This document shows positions 53,854 to 62,930 of a DNA stretch of 64,000 bases, one piece after another. Position 1 is the first letter of the stretch. Each line of letters begins with the position of its first letter. Below the pieces are notes generated by a model. The model searched no databases. It saw nothing but the letters and a program-made list of their open reading frames with translations, and was not told where the DNA came from. The stretch spans positions 1,689,501-1,753,500 of the forward strand of contig CP102274.1 in assembly GCA_025149285.1 (NCBI GenBank). The letters are read 5' to 3'. Source of the DNA: Hungatella hathewayi. Lineage in GTDB: Bacteria > Bacillota > Clostridia > Lachnospirales > Lachnospiraceae. The position numbers were made by a program, and so were the translations under genes.

Positions 53854-55551
53854 ATGGAAGAAAACAGAGAAGTATTAGAAACTGCGGAAAAAGAGGAGGT
53901 TGTTTCTAAAAACTTTATCGAGCAGGAGATAGATAAGGATCTGGCAGAAGGGGTTTATTCCCACGTGCAGACCAGATTCCCGCCGGAACCCAACGGATAT
54001 TTACACATTGGACATGCTAAGTCCATTTTGTTAAACTACGGACTGGCTAAGAAGTACGGCGGACAGTTTAACCTTCGTTTTGATGATACGAATCCGACAA
54101 AAGAGAAGACGGAATTTGTAGAGTCCATTATAGAGGATGTAAAGTGGCTGGGCGCCGATTTTGAGGACAGGCTGTTTTTTGCGTCCAATTACTTTGAGCA
54201 GATGTATGAGTGCGCGGTCTTTTTAATCAAGAAGGGCAAAGCATTTGTCTGTGATTTATCCGCGGAGGAGATCCGCGAGTACCGCGGCGATTTTAAGACT
54301 CCCGGAAAAGAGAGTCCGTACCGGAACCGGAGCATCGAAGAGAACTTAAGGCTTTTCGAGGAGATGAAGGAAGGAAAGTATCAGGACGGAGAAAAAGTGC
54401 TCCGCGCCAAGATCGATATGGCCTCCCCGAATATCAACATGCGCGATCCGGTTATTTACCGTGTGGCCCGCATGAGCCATCACAATACCGGAGACAAGTG
54501 GTGCATCTATCCGATGTATGACTTTGCCCATCCGATTGAGGATGCTGTGGAGCATATCACGCATTCAATCTGTACGCTGGAGTTCGAGGATCACAGGCCG
54601 CTGTATGACTGGGTGGTGAGAGAATGTGAATTTGAGAACCCGCCGCGTCAGATCGAGTTCGCCAAGCTGTACTTAACGAACGTGGTAACCGGAAAGCGTT
54701 ATATCAAGAAGCTGGTGGAAGACGGAATTGTGGACGGCTGGGATGACCCGCGTCTCGTATCCATCGCGGCGCTGAGAAGAAGAGGCTATACGCCGGAAGC
54801 CATCCGCATGTTTGTGGATCTGGTAGGTGTGTCCAAGGCGAACAGCTCCGTGGATTACGCCATGCTGGAGTACTGTATCCGCGAGGACTTAAAGTTAAAG
54901 AAGCCGAGAATGATGGCTGTTTTAGATCCGGTGAAGCTGGTGATTGACAACTATCCGGAAGATACGATTGAATATTTAGACGCTCCTAATAATTTGGAGA
55001 ATCCGGAGCTGGGAGAGAGAAAGCTTCCCTTTGGAAAGGAACTCTATATCGAGCGGGAAGATTTTATGGAAGAACCGGTTAAGAAGTATTTCCGTCTCTT
55101 CCCGGGCAATGAGGTCCGCCTGATGAATGCCTATTTCGTGACCTGTACCGGATGCGAGAAGGATGAGAACGGCAATGTAACTGTGGTTCACTGTACGTAC
55201 GACCCGGAGACGAAGAGCGGTTCCGGATTTACGGCCAGAAAGGTAAAGGGAACCATCCATTGGGTAGCCGCTAAGACTGCGGTATCCGTAGAATGCCGCC
55301 TTTATGAGAACATTGTGGATGAGGAGAAGGGCAAGTTAAATGAGGATGGAAGCCTGAATTTAAATCCGAATTCCCTTACCATTATCAAGAATTGCTATGT
55401 GGAACCGGCGCTTGCCGAGGCGAAGCCGTATGACAGCTACCAGTTTGTGAGAAATGGCTTTTTCTGCGCCGACTGTAAGGACAGCACGCCGGAGCATCTG
55501 GTATTTAACCGGATCGTGTCCTTAAAGAGCTCCTTTAAGATTACGAAATAG
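53854..55551 (+). CDS. glnS: Glutaminyl-tRNA synthetase
   Basis: A 565-residue class I enzyme that charges tRNA-Gln. The [15 protein letters not shown] signature, [22 protein letters not shown] and the C-terminal beta-barrel domains are complete. The KMSKS-equivalent loop reads NVVTGKRYI where E. coli has TVMSKRKL; this appears to be a lineage variant. ATG at 53854 follows TGGAGGAAACAGG; the longer open frame from 53623 runs into the palindrome and is not coding. A GlnRS in Clostridia usually replaces or joins the amidotransferase route. Confidence 0.95.
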   Translation: MEENREVLETAEKEEVVSKNFIEQEIDKDLAEGVYSHVQTRFPPEPNGYLHIGHAKSILLNYGLAKKYGGQFNLRFDDTNPTKEKTEFVESIIEDVKWLGADFEDRLFFASNYFEQMYECAVFLIKKGKAFVCDLSAEEIREYRGDFKTPGKESPYRNRSIEENLRLFEEMKEGKYQDGEKVLRAKIDMASPNINMRDPVIYRVARMSHHNTGDKWCIYPMYDFAHPIEDAVEHITHSICTLEFEDHRPLYDWVVRECEFENPPRQIEFAKLYLTNVVTGKRYIKKLVEDGIVDGWDDPRLVSIAALRRRGYTPEAIRMFVDLVGVSKANSSVDYAMLEYCIREDLKLKKPRMMAVLDPVKLVIDNYPEDTIEYLDAPNNLENPELGERKLPFGKELYIEREDFMEEPVKKYFRLFPGNEVRLMNAYFVTCTGCEKDENGNVTVVHCTYDPETKSGSGFTARKVKGTIHWVAAKTAVSVECRLYENIVDEEKGKLNEDGSLNLNPNSLTIIKNCYVEPALAEAKPYDSYQFVRNGFFCADCKDSTPEHLVFNRIVSLKSSFKITK

Positions 55552-55653
55552 AAGTTTCGCCCGAAGCTGCGGAATTATGCGGCAGAGAAGCGAATAAGAT
55601 AGAACAGAATGTTTGAAAAGACGATACTGAATTGATAAACAGGCAATGAAAGA

Positions 55654-55735
55654 TGCCGCGGGGGATATGTTGTTGACCTGGCCGGACCGTACTGCGGTGA
55701 CGGGCCGGAAGGACTGATCCCGCGGCACTTTTTAT
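55654..55735 (+). terminator. Structured terminator-like element after glnS
   Basis: A GC-rich outer stem (TGCCGCGGG...TCCCGCGGCA, 55654-55664 with 55718-55727) encloses about 53 nt with further GGCCGG/CCGG pairing possibilities and is followed by CTTTTTAT. It lies 100 bp after glnS and 85 bp before the MocR gene. Confidence 0.6.
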
Positions 55736-55819
55736 ACATGCAGGCGGCAGACACTGTGATACACCGTGGAGCTGCGGCGGCAACGTGCGTTTACACTTCA
55801 GTCTTAAGGAGGTGGAGCA

Positions 55820-57280
55820 GTGGAACTTATGATCCCTCTGGACAGTCATTCAGGGATGCCTTATTATGAACAGATTTACGAATATATCAGAGAAGAGATT
55901 AAGAAGGGAAATTTAAAGTCCCCCACCCGTCTTCCGTCGACCCGTCTGCTCGCGGAGCATTTGAAGGTCAGCAGGAGCACGACGCAGATGGCGTACGAAC
56001 AGCTGCTGTCGGAAGGATATATTGAATCGGTGCCGTGTAAAGGATACTTTGTGTCGCGTATCGAGGAACTGGTGGACACGGGGCAGGAGAACGGGGGAGA
56101 AAGCCCGTTTTTTGGAATGTATCCGTGGGAAGTGCCGGGAGACAGTCAGCCGGCAGCAGCCGGAGAGGGGGAATATCGGGTGGATTTTTCGCCGCGCGGC
56201 GTTGATCTGGACAGTTTTCCCTTTAATACGTGGAGAAAGATCACGAAGATTACGCTGGTGGACGACAACAAGGAGATGTTTGCCACAGGGGATCCACAGG
56301 GGGAACCCGCATTTCGTGAGGCGATCCGGGGATACCTCCATTCAGCCAGAGGTGTGAACTGCACAGCGGAGCAGATTGTAGTCGGCGCAGGAACAGAATA
56401 CTTACTGATGCTGCTTTCCCGTATTCTGGGGCCGGATCATACCATAGCCATGGAAAATCCCACCTACAAACAGGCGTACCGCGTCTTCGAGAGTCTGGGA
56501 TACCCGGTGGTGCCTGTGGAGATGGACGGCTCCGGTCTGGAGACTTCCCTGCTTGAGGGAAGCGGGGCGGATATCGCCTATGTGATGCCGTCCCATCAGT
56601 ATCCGACAGGAATTGTGATGCCGGTCAAAAGGCGGCAGGAACTGCTTTCCTGGGCCTATAAAAAAGAGGGACGCTATCTGATCGAGGATGACTATGACAG
56701 TGAGTTCCGGTATAAAGGAAAACCAATCCCTGCGCTTCAGGGAATGGATGGAAGGGAACGGGTTATCTACAGCGGAACATTTTCAAAATCCATAGCGCCG
56801 GCGATCCGGGTAAGCTACCTGGTGCTTCCGAAGCCGCTTCTGGCGGTCTATAAGGAGCGGGTGAATTTTTATACATCTACGGTGTCCAGGATCGATCAGA
56901 ATATCCTGTACCAGTTTATGGTGAGCGGCTGCTATGAGCGCCATTTAAACCGGATGCGGGCCGTGTATAAGGCAAAACACGACGCGCTGATCGGAGCTTT
57001 AAAGCCGTTTGAACATCAATTTGCAGTAAAAGGAGAGTATGCGGGCCTCCATCTGCTTCTGACCGATAAGAAGAACAGAACGGAGAAGTGGCTGGTGGAG
57101 TCTGCGAAACGTGCGGGGGTAAAGGTTTACGGTCTGTCTTCCTATTTGATCCGGGAGGGGAAGGCGGTGGTGGCGCCTACTGTAATCCTGGGGTATGCGA
57201 TGCTCAGTGAAGATGCGATTAAAGAGGGAATCCGGCTGCTTCGTGCGGCCTGGTCATCGGATGGAGAACAGGAGGAGTAA
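55820..57280 (+). CDS. MocR-type regulator (GntR HTH fused to PLP aminotransferase domain)
   Basis: A 486-residue fusion. Residues about 10-80 are a GntR winged helix (LPSTRLLAEHLKVSRSTTQMAYE). Residues about 115-480 are a fold type I aminotransferase with YLIEDDYDSEF and the PLP lysine in SGTFSKS (Lys323). Relatives include PdxR, GabR and TauR. No pyridoxal synthesis or gaba gene is adjacent, so the target is unknown. The start is GTG at 55820 after AAGGAGG; ATG 55829 is an alternative. The next gene starts 2 bp after its stop. Confidence 0.92.
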   Translation: MELMIPLDSHSGMPYYEQIYEYIREEIKKGNLKSPTRLPSTRLLAEHLKVSRSTTQMAYEQLLSEGYIESVPCKGYFVSRIEELVDTGQENGGESPFFGMYPWEVPGDSQPAAAGEGEYRVDFSPRGVDLDSFPFNTWRKITKITLVDDNKEMFATGDPQGEPAFREAIRGYLHSARGVNCTAEQIVVGAGTEYLLMLLSRILGPDHTIAMENPTYKQAYRVFESLGYPVVPVEMDGSGLETSLLEGSGADIAYVMPSHQYPTGIVMPVKRRQELLSWAYKKEGRYLIEDDYDSEFRYKGKPIPALQGMDGRERVIYSGTFSKSIAPAIRVSYLVLPKPLLAVYKERVNFYTSTVSRIDQNILYQFMVSGCYERHLNRMRAVYKAKHDALIGALKPFEHQFAVKGEYAGLHLLLTDKKNRTEKWLVESAKRAGVKVYGLSSYLIREGKAVVAPTVILGYAMLSEDAIKEGIRLLRAAWSSDGEQEE

Positions 57281-57282
57281 TA

Positions 57283-58200
57283 GTGAAGATTCCGTTAAGG
57301 GCTGCCGGAGCAGCCGCTGTAATTGTGGTTTTACTGCTTGTTGTAGGTATTCTTGGAAACGTTCGGATATCGGGATATTTAAGGGCCAGCATGGAGGAAT
57401 CCATTCATCAGGTCGAGAGTGAGATTGCCAGTAAAGAGGTGCAGGAATCCATCGAGGAGTCAAAAATAGAAGAGACCGCGGTACATGAGATTGCGCTTAC
57501 TTATACGGAAGAACAGCTTTTGAATCTGCTGGAGGAAAAACTGCGCGCCAATGACTTAGAGGGAGCAGCGAGAGTGCTGAACGAGAATGAGTCTGCATTT
57601 CAGGATTTGTTTTTTGGAAAACTGGCGGATGAGATTTGTCTGTATGATGGAAGTGTGATGAAGGACGAGGCGGATGGCTTCGGCCTCGTGTTCCAGCGTG
57701 CGGGAACTGTCTTCTACGGTACGTTTAAAGACGGAAAGCCGTCGGGGCAGTGTGTGGCCCTTCAGGCGATTACGCTGGATGAGGGAGTCCGTTACGATTA
57801 CTCCGACGGAACATGGGTGGATGGCGTCATGGAAGGCCCCGGAGAGTGCGGTTATGATTATTATGAGGGTGTAACCGGGGACGGGGCAAAAAAAACGGTG
57901 AAGAAAGGGACCTTTTCAAACGATCTGATGGAGGGGGAGATCACCTATACCTCTTCCCGCCAGACACCGGAGAGAGGGACTTTCCCTGATGACAGCGGGA
58001 GCGGAGAATCGACTACCTGGACTATGACGGTGGAAAAAGGAGTGATTGTTCCGGATGCAAGGTGGATTTCCGATACGTCCGACGACGGAACTCCCGTCTT
58101 TCGGCTGATGGCTGATACGGATGATGGCCACGCCTATGTGGTGGAGGCCGATGCCATGAAGGAAGCGCGCTGGAAGAACATGATTGAGTGGGGAGAGTAA
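57283..58200 (+). CDS. Membrane-anchored protein with MORN-like repeats
   Basis: A 305-residue protein: one N-terminal transmembrane helix (GAAAVIVVLLLVVGILG), a Glu/Lys-rich helical stalk (about 35-100), then repeats with G-x-GxF/Y-x-G-x-F-x-G-x-P-x-G spacing (GTVFYGTFKDGKPSG, GTWVDGVMEGPGECGYDYYEG) that resemble MORN motifs. The main part probably lies outside the cell. The start is GTG at 57283 after AGGAGG, two bases from the MocR stop, so the two genes are coupled. No function is known. Confidence 0.78.
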   Translation: MKIPLRAAGAAAVIVVLLLVVGILGNVRISGYLRASMEESIHQVESEIASKEVQESIEESKIEETAVHEIALTYTEEQLLNLLEEKLRANDLEGAARVLNENESAFQDLFFGKLADEICLYDGSVMKDEADGFGLVFQRAGTVFYGTFKDGKPSGQCVALQAITLDEGVRYDYSDGTWVDGVMEGPGECGYDYYEGVTGDGAKKTVKKGTFSNDLMEGEITYTSSRQTPERGTFPDDSGSGESTTWTMTVEKGVIVPDARWISDTSDDGTPVFRLMADTDDGHAYVVEADAMKEARWKNMIEWGE

Positions 58201-58257
58201 CGGAAGAGCAGCCGGAGATGAGGCGTTGAGAATTGGCAGAGAAGAGGGGGCGGTGCA

Positions 58258-59262
58258 GTGAATCAGGAAATGCTGGAGCGGCTCAGTGTGATTACGGAAG
58301 AAGAGCGGGAGATTTTAAACGGTCGCACGGAGATTGACAGGACACGGTACACAAAGGGAGACGAACTCGTTACATCCCGCCAAATGGAAGTGAGAGGTGC
58401 TTTTCATATTGACAGCGGGAAGATGCTGGAGCACGGAAAACTGATCCGCATCCGACCGCACACCCGGTTTGTTCATTTTCCAAAACATAAACACAATTAT
58501 ATCGAAGTGATCTATATGTGCAAAGGGGAAACCACCCATGTGATTGACGGGGAGACTGTCGTTCTCCGTACCGGCGAGCTGCTCTTTTTAAATCAGCACG
58601 CCACCCAGGAGATTCTGCCTGCCGGTGAGGGCGATGTTGCCGTGAACTTCATTATATTGCCGGAATTTTTCGATACTGCCTTTGAGATGATGGGGGAGGA
58701 AGAAAATCTGCTGCGGGATTTTCTGGTGGGATGCTTGTGCAACGACACCCGGTATGCCAGTTTTCTGCATTTTAAGGTGGCGGATGTGCTTCCGGTGCAG
58801 AATCTGGTGGAAAATATGGTATGGACGCTGCTCAACGACCAGCCCAACAAGCGGAGCATCAATCAGATTACCATGGGGCTCCTGTTCCTTCAGCTGATGC
58901 ACTATACCGATAAGATCAGTCACACCTCGGAGGGCTTCGATCAGAGGCTGATTTTTCAGGTGCTGGGATATATCGACGAGAATTACCGGGATGGTGAACT
59001 GACCGAGCTGTCCTCGATGCTGGGATACGACATCTACTGGCTGAGCCGGATGGTAAAGCGGCTGACAGGAAGAACGTATAAGGAACTTCTCCAGATCAAA
59101 CGGCTGAATCAGGCCGCGTTTCTTCTTTTAAATACGCGGCTGGCAGTGGCGGATGTGGCGCTGGCAGTGGGATACGACAACACGAGTTATTTTTACCGGA
59201 TCTTTAAGGAGCGGTATCAGATGTCGCCGAAGGAGTACCGGAAGAATAACCGGGCGCTGTAG
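58258..59262 (+). CDS. AraC-family transcriptional regulator
   Basis: A 334-residue regulator. An N-terminal cupin (about residues 60-125, VHFPKHKHNYIEVIYMCKGE and LLFLNQHATQEI) senses a ligand. The C-terminal AraC double HTH (about 240-330) includes LSSMLGYDIYWLSRMVKRL and VALAVGYDNTSYFYRIFKERY. The start is GTG at 58258 after AGAGGGGGCGG. No catabolic operon lies next to it, so its targets are unknown. A hairpin at 59286-59317 ends it. Confidence 0.88.
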   Translation: MNQEMLERLSVITEEEREILNGRTEIDRTRYTKGDELVTSRQMEVRGAFHIDSGKMLEHGKLIRIRPHTRFVHFPKHKHNYIEVIYMCKGETTHVIDGETVVLRTGELLFLNQHATQEILPAGEGDVAVNFIILPEFFDTAFEMMGEEENLLRDFLVGCLCNDTRYASFLHFKVADVLPVQNLVENMVWTLLNDQPNKRSINQITMGLLFLQLMHYTDKISHTSEGFDQRLIFQVLGYIDENYRDGELTELSSMLGYDIYWLSRMVKRLTGRTYKELLQIKRLNQAAFLLLNTRLAVADVALAVGYDNTSYFYRIFKERYQMSPKEYRKNNRAL

Positions 59263-59285
59263 CGAAAAGGCGGATCGTTGGAAAA

Positions 59286-59317
59286 CCAGGTACCAGGACC
59301 TGGAGGCAGTTTTTTAT
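59286..59317 (+). terminator. Terminator of the AraC gene
   Basis: A short stem CCAGGT/ACCTGG (59286-59291 with 59298-59303), then AGGCAG and TTTTTTA. The gap before the T run makes it moderate; it also separates the convergent ABC operon. Confidence 0.5.
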
Positions 59318-59325
59318 CAATAAAG

Positions 59326-59997
59326 CTAAATGACATCTCTCTGAGCCTCCAGTTTACCGGTCTGCCAGAACAGGAAGATAACAAGCAGGATCCCTGCCGG
59401 AATGGCGGCTATGAGGGAAAGGCTTTTTAACATGTCGTATACTATCTGTCCAAGGATCAGTGCCGCGATCAGTGTAAGGGCCGTACCATGACCGTTCTGT
59501 CTTCGGCGGGAAAACAGCGTCAAAAAAAGATACAGCAGCGGAAGGAAAACAGCGAACTGCAGGAACGCGCGGGGGATGCTGCCATTCATCTCCATTCTAA
59601 AATAGGAGTGGTTGGCGTCCGCAAATTTTTGCATCAGGCTGGTACCGGCCTGACCATTCAAAAAGGAGACAGCCATCAAAACGGCGACTGCGGTCAGCCG
59701 AGAGAAGATACGCAGCCACGGATTGGGCTCAGCCAGGCGCCAGAGCTCATTCTGGCGGGCATCCGGTTTTTCCGGCATGCAGTTCATTCCGTAAAAGAGC
59801 GCCATAAGCAGGGAGGCGGCATAACAGACACTTATGAACACGACGGCGAATCCTGCCATGTTATCGATGATTTGGCAGGCGGAAAGCGGAAGAAGCAATA
59901 ACACTGCATTCAGGACCAGGAAAAATGCCGCCGCTGTCCGAATCTCATGAAATACCGCCTGAATCTGCCATTTTATGGCTTTCCATACTCTAATCAT
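59326..59997 (-). CDS. ABC transporter membrane subunit of YtrC/D-like type
   Basis: A 223-residue membrane protein with about five or six helices and little else: AAFFLVLNAVLLLLPLSA, GFAVVFISVCYAASLLMALFYG, FLQFAVFLPLLYLFLTLF, LTLIAALILGQIVYDML. It overlaps the ATPase gene by 8 bp and is the last gene of the GntR/ATPase/permease operon. Such small exporters in Firmicutes respond to envelope stress or wall-active antibiotics. Only the context supports an ABC role; the sequence alone is generic. Confidence 0.75.
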   Translation of the reverse strand: MIRVWKAIKWQIQAVFHEIRTAAAFFLVLNAVLLLLPLSACQIIDNMAGFAVVFISVCYAASLLMALFYGMNCMPEKPDARQNELWRLAEPNPWLRIFSRLTAVAVLMAVSFLNGQAGTSLMQKFADANHSYFRMEMNGSIPRAFLQFAVFLPLLYLFLTLFSRRRQNGHGTALTLIAALILGQIVYDMLKSLSLIAAIPAGILLVIFLFWQTGKLEAQRDVI

Positions 59998-60688
59998 GGC
60001 ATATCTCCTCCAGATAATACTGTTCTACGGATTTATGGTGCTTCGTTCTGATTTCTTCTGTCTCCATCTGCCAGACTCGTCCGTCAGCGAGAAATATGAC
60101 CTCGTCAAACAGGGACTCCAAATCTTTCAAAAGGTGAGTCGCCATAACGATGGAACTGTTGTCTGCCATATTTTCCAGAAGAAAGCGTTTCATATCCTTT
60201 TTAAAATAGGGATCAATTCCGTCGAAGGGTTCGTCGAAAAGATAGAGGCGGCTGTATCTGCACAGTCCAAGAATCATGCAGAGCCGTTCCTGCTTTCCCC
60301 TGGAAAGACGGCAGAGCCGCGTCCTGCGGTCGATCCTCGACTGCTCCAGAAGCATCAGGGCGTGTTCCCGGTCAAAGTCGGAGTAAAAATCCTCATAGAA
60401 TCTTACACAGTCGTCTGCGTTCATCCAGTCGTAAAAGTGGCTTCCTGAAAGAATATAGGAGATGGCCGCCTCTCCGTGGATAATCCGGCCTTCGTCCGGC
60501 TTCAGCAGCCCGGCCATCAGTTTTAAAAGCGTGGACTTTCCAATTCCGTTGTCGCCTATGACTCCAATGATCCGGTTTTCGCGGACCTCGGCAGTAACGT
60601 GGTTTAAGACCTTCCAGCCATTTCGCGTTTTGGTGACATTCTGCAGCTTCAGCAGAACGGTATCTGCTGTCATCTGTTCCATTCTCAT
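59990..60688 (-). CDS. ABC transporter ATPase (YtrB-like)
   Basis: A 232-residue ATPase. Walker A GDNGIGKSTLLKLMAG, signature LSRGKQERL (a variant common in this subfamily), Walker B LYLFDEPFDGIDP and the His switch ATHLLKD. The GTG- or ATG-start question is settled by AAGGAGG before ATG 60688, which overlaps the GntR stop (ATGA). It drives the membrane protein encoded next. The whole unit resembles the ytr or bcr operons induced by wall stress. Confidence 0.9.
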   Translation of the reverse strand: MRMEQMTADTVLLKLQNVTKTRNGWKVLNHVTAEVRENRIIGVIGDNGIGKSTLLKLMAGLLKPDEGRIIHGEAAISYILSGSHFYDWMNADDCVRFYEDFYSDFDREHALMLLEQSRIDRRTRLCRLSRGKQERLCMILGLCRYSRLYLFDEPFDGIDPYFKKDMKRFLLENMADNSSIVMATHLLKDLESLFDEVIFLADGRVWQMETEEIRTKHHKSVEQYYLEEICHD

Positions 60689-61044
60689 TTCAGACCTCCT
60701 TCCAGTTCCTGTGAAACTGCGGCTTTGATCTGGGCATCTGTCAGCCCGCAGTGATGCATCCGGACTATAAAGTCCTGAATGATTCCTGTTACCATGTCTT
60801 CCGAAAGTCTTTCCTGTATCTCGGTTCGGACAAAGCTGCCGATGCCTTTTCTGGTCTCAATGATTCCCTCCGACTCCAGATACTGGACGGTCCGGTGAAT
60901 CGTAAGCGGGGAGACCTCGAAAAAGACCGCGTATTCCCTCACGGAAGGCAGCTTCTCTCCGGGACGTATGGTTCCGTTTATGATTTGCTCTTTTATGAAG
61001 GTTCCGATCTGGATATAGATCGGCTGGTCATTCTGAAAATCCAT
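60685..61044 (-). CDS. GntR-family repressor, YtrA subfamily
   Basis: A 119-residue regulator with a winged helix (residues about 10-78, GEKLPSVREYAVFFEVSPLT and IETRKGIGSFV) and only a short dimer helix, the YtrA layout. ATG at 61044 follows AGGAGG, which itself abuts the palindrome 61058-61091. It most likely represses its own operon through that site. The operon's ABC genes follow by overlap. Confidence 0.92.
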   Translation of the reverse strand: MDFQNDQPIYIQIGTFIKEQIINGTIRPGEKLPSVREYAVFFEVSPLTIHRTVQYLESEGIIETRKGIGSFVRTEIQERLSEDMVTGIIQDFIVRMHHCGLTDAQIKAAVSQELEGGLK

Positions 61045-61057
61045 GGAGAGGCCTCCT

Positions 61058-61091
61058 GTTATACTGTTATATATATGTATAACAGTATAAC
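61058..61091 (-). promoter_or_regulatory. Palindromic operator of the YtrA-like repressor
   Basis: Perfect 14-bp arms GTTATACTGTTATA / TATAACAGTATAAC (61058-61071 with 61078-61091) flank a 6-bp centre. It sits right upstream of the ribosome site of the GntR gene and contains TATACT-like -10 sequences, so repressor and polymerase would compete. It fits autoregulation. Confidence 0.8.
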
Positions 61092-61183
61092 GAAAAATGC
61101 CGGGATTGTCAAGTGGAGAGAAACAGACAGGGAGTCAGGAAACGAGGAAAAGCACCGATAAAAGCTGCCGCAAAGCATAAATC

Positions 61184-61226
61184 ATGCCCGGCCTTATCAT
61201 GATTTTCACATGAACGGACCGGGCAT
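61184..61226 (-). terminator. Terminator-like hairpin of the ABC importer operon
   Basis: Stem ATGCCCGG/CCGGGCAT (61184-61191 with 61219-61226) with an inner TCATG/CATGA pair; the minus strand continues GATTTATGCTTT. It lies 49 bp after the permease stop. The region 61092-61183 shows nothing else. Confidence 0.55.
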
Positions 61227-61274
61227 AAGAAGATTTCTCATATCTGGCATAACATCCTGCAGACGATTTTTTAT

Positions 61275-62930
61275 CTACAGACTCAGATCCTTCCCTCCAT
61301 TTACCCTGTTGAAGATCAAGAGTGAAATGACCGTCAGGACAGTCAGTATGGTGGACAGCGCCGCCGCTATGCCGTAGTTGCCTCGTACGACCTCCGTGTA
61401 AACGGCGACCGTCAGGGTCTTTGTCCTGCCTGTATACAGGATGATGGCAGTTGACAGTTCGCTGATCATGGTAACCCAGCTTAAGATTGCGCCGGAGACG
61501 ATTCCGGCCGTCATCATGGGTACGGTGACTTTGAAAAATGACTTCATTTTTGAGGCTCCGAGGGAGATGGCCGCTTCCTCGATACTCATGGGGATCTGCT
61601 GCAGGATGGCCACCGAGGAGCGGATGGTGTAGGGCAGACGCCGGATTACGAGGGCAACCACCATGATCAGCATGGTTCCGCTTAACATAACAGGCTTTTT
61701 GTTAAAGCCGGTAAGCAGTGCGATACCGAGAACGGTGCCTGGCACGATATAGGGGATCATGGAGATGATATCCACCGTACTGGTGAGCGCGTTCTTTCTG
61801 CGGACCACCAGGTAGGCGATCATGATCGCCAGAAGTACAATAATGACGAGGGCGCAGAGAGGGATTATGATGGTGTTCTGAATGCTGCGTCCCAGCTTTC
61901 CAAACGCGGAGGCATAACTTTCCAGAGAGTACCCGGAAACGAAAATCTTTCCTTCCGTCTTCTTAAAGGACGTATAGCTGACGTATACCTGGGGCAGTAT
62001 TGCGATTCCCACGATGAGGTAGGAGGCGGCGTGAGCCAGAAATCCGGTAAGACCCTTCGGCGTCTTCTCCTCAATGGGATGCAGGGCATTTAAGGAAAAT
62101 GCATTTTTATTGGATACGTATTTCTGCGCCAGGAAGACCACGGTCGTGACGACGATGGCGATCACCGCAATCGCAGCAGCAAATCCGTCGTTGCCTCCCA
62201 CCTCGTTGATGAATTCCGTATAGAGGACGACCGGGAACGTACGGTAGCCTTCGCCGATTAACATGGGGGTTCCGAAGTCTGCGAAGGAACGCATGAATAC
62301 CAGAAGGGCCGCGGCCAGAAGCGTCGGCATGATCAACGGAATTACAACCTTGAAAAAGCATTTTAATCCGGAACAGCCCAGGTTGTTAGCCGCCTCCACC
62401 AGTGAATTATCGATGTTTTTGAGAGCACCCTTCGCGTACAGAAATACCAGCGGGAACAGCTGCAGCGTCATGACAAGTACGATGCCGCCGAAGCCGTAGA
62501 TATCCGGTATGTTGATTCCAATATTCCTGAAAAATGTAGTAATTACGCCGCTTCTGCCTAACAGAAGGATCCAGGAGTAGGCACCGATAAACGGAGCGGA
62601 CATGGATGCCACGATGATTAATATGTTCAGCAGGGATTTTCCTTTAATCTTATAAACGGAAAAGATATAGGCCAGAGGGGTTCCGATTGCGATAGACAGC
62701 ACCGTTGCCGCGATGGAGACCTTAAAGCTGTTGAACAGGGTATTAAAATAGTAACTTTTAGAAAAAAACTTGGTAAAGTTGGCCATGGAGAACTGGCCTG
62801 TCTCACCGTCTATGACGGACTGCTGGATTAAGTGGGCCATAGGATAAATCAGAAACAGGGCATAGACTGCAATTGTACACAGCGTGATGATTCCCCATAT
62901 GTCCAGCCGGAATTTGCTATTATCCTTCAT
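61275..62930 (-). CDS. Iron/phosphonate-type ABC importer permease (two MetI domains)
   Basis: A 551-residue permease with twelve helices, two MetI halves in one chain as in AfuB/FbpB and ThiP. Coupling loops are VEAANNLGCSGLKCFFKVV (about 180) and EEAAISLGASKMKSFFKVT (about 460). ATG at 62930 has AAGGAG eight bases upstream; GTG 62939 is too close. It overlaps the ATPase gene upstream by 11 bp. Substrate could be ferric iron, 2-aminoethylphosphonate or a polyamine; the binding protein lies outside the window. Confidence 0.9.
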   Translation of the reverse strand: MKDNSKFRLDIWGIITLCTIAVYALFLIYPMAHLIQQSVIDGETGQFSMANFTKFFSKSYYFNTLFNSFKVSIAATVLSIAIGTPLAYIFSVYKIKGKSLLNILIIVASMSAPFIGAYSWILLLGRSGVITTFFRNIGINIPDIYGFGGIVLVMTLQLFPLVFLYAKGALKNIDNSLVEAANNLGCSGLKCFFKVVIPLIMPTLLAAALLVFMRSFADFGTPMLIGEGYRTFPVVLYTEFINEVGGNDGFAAAIAVIAIVVTTVVFLAQKYVSNKNAFSLNALHPIEEKTPKGLTGFLAHAASYLIVGIAILPQVYVSYTSFKKTEGKIFVSGYSLESYASAFGKLGRSIQNTIIIPLCALVIIVLLAIMIAYLVVRRKNALTSTVDIISMIPYIVPGTVLGIALLTGFNKKPVMLSGTMLIMVVALVIRRLPYTIRSSVAILQQIPMSIEEAAISLGASKMKSFFKVTVPMMTAGIVSGAILSWVTMISELSTAIILYTGRTKTLTVAVYTEVVRGNYGIAAALSTILTVLTVISLLIFNRVNGGKDLSL

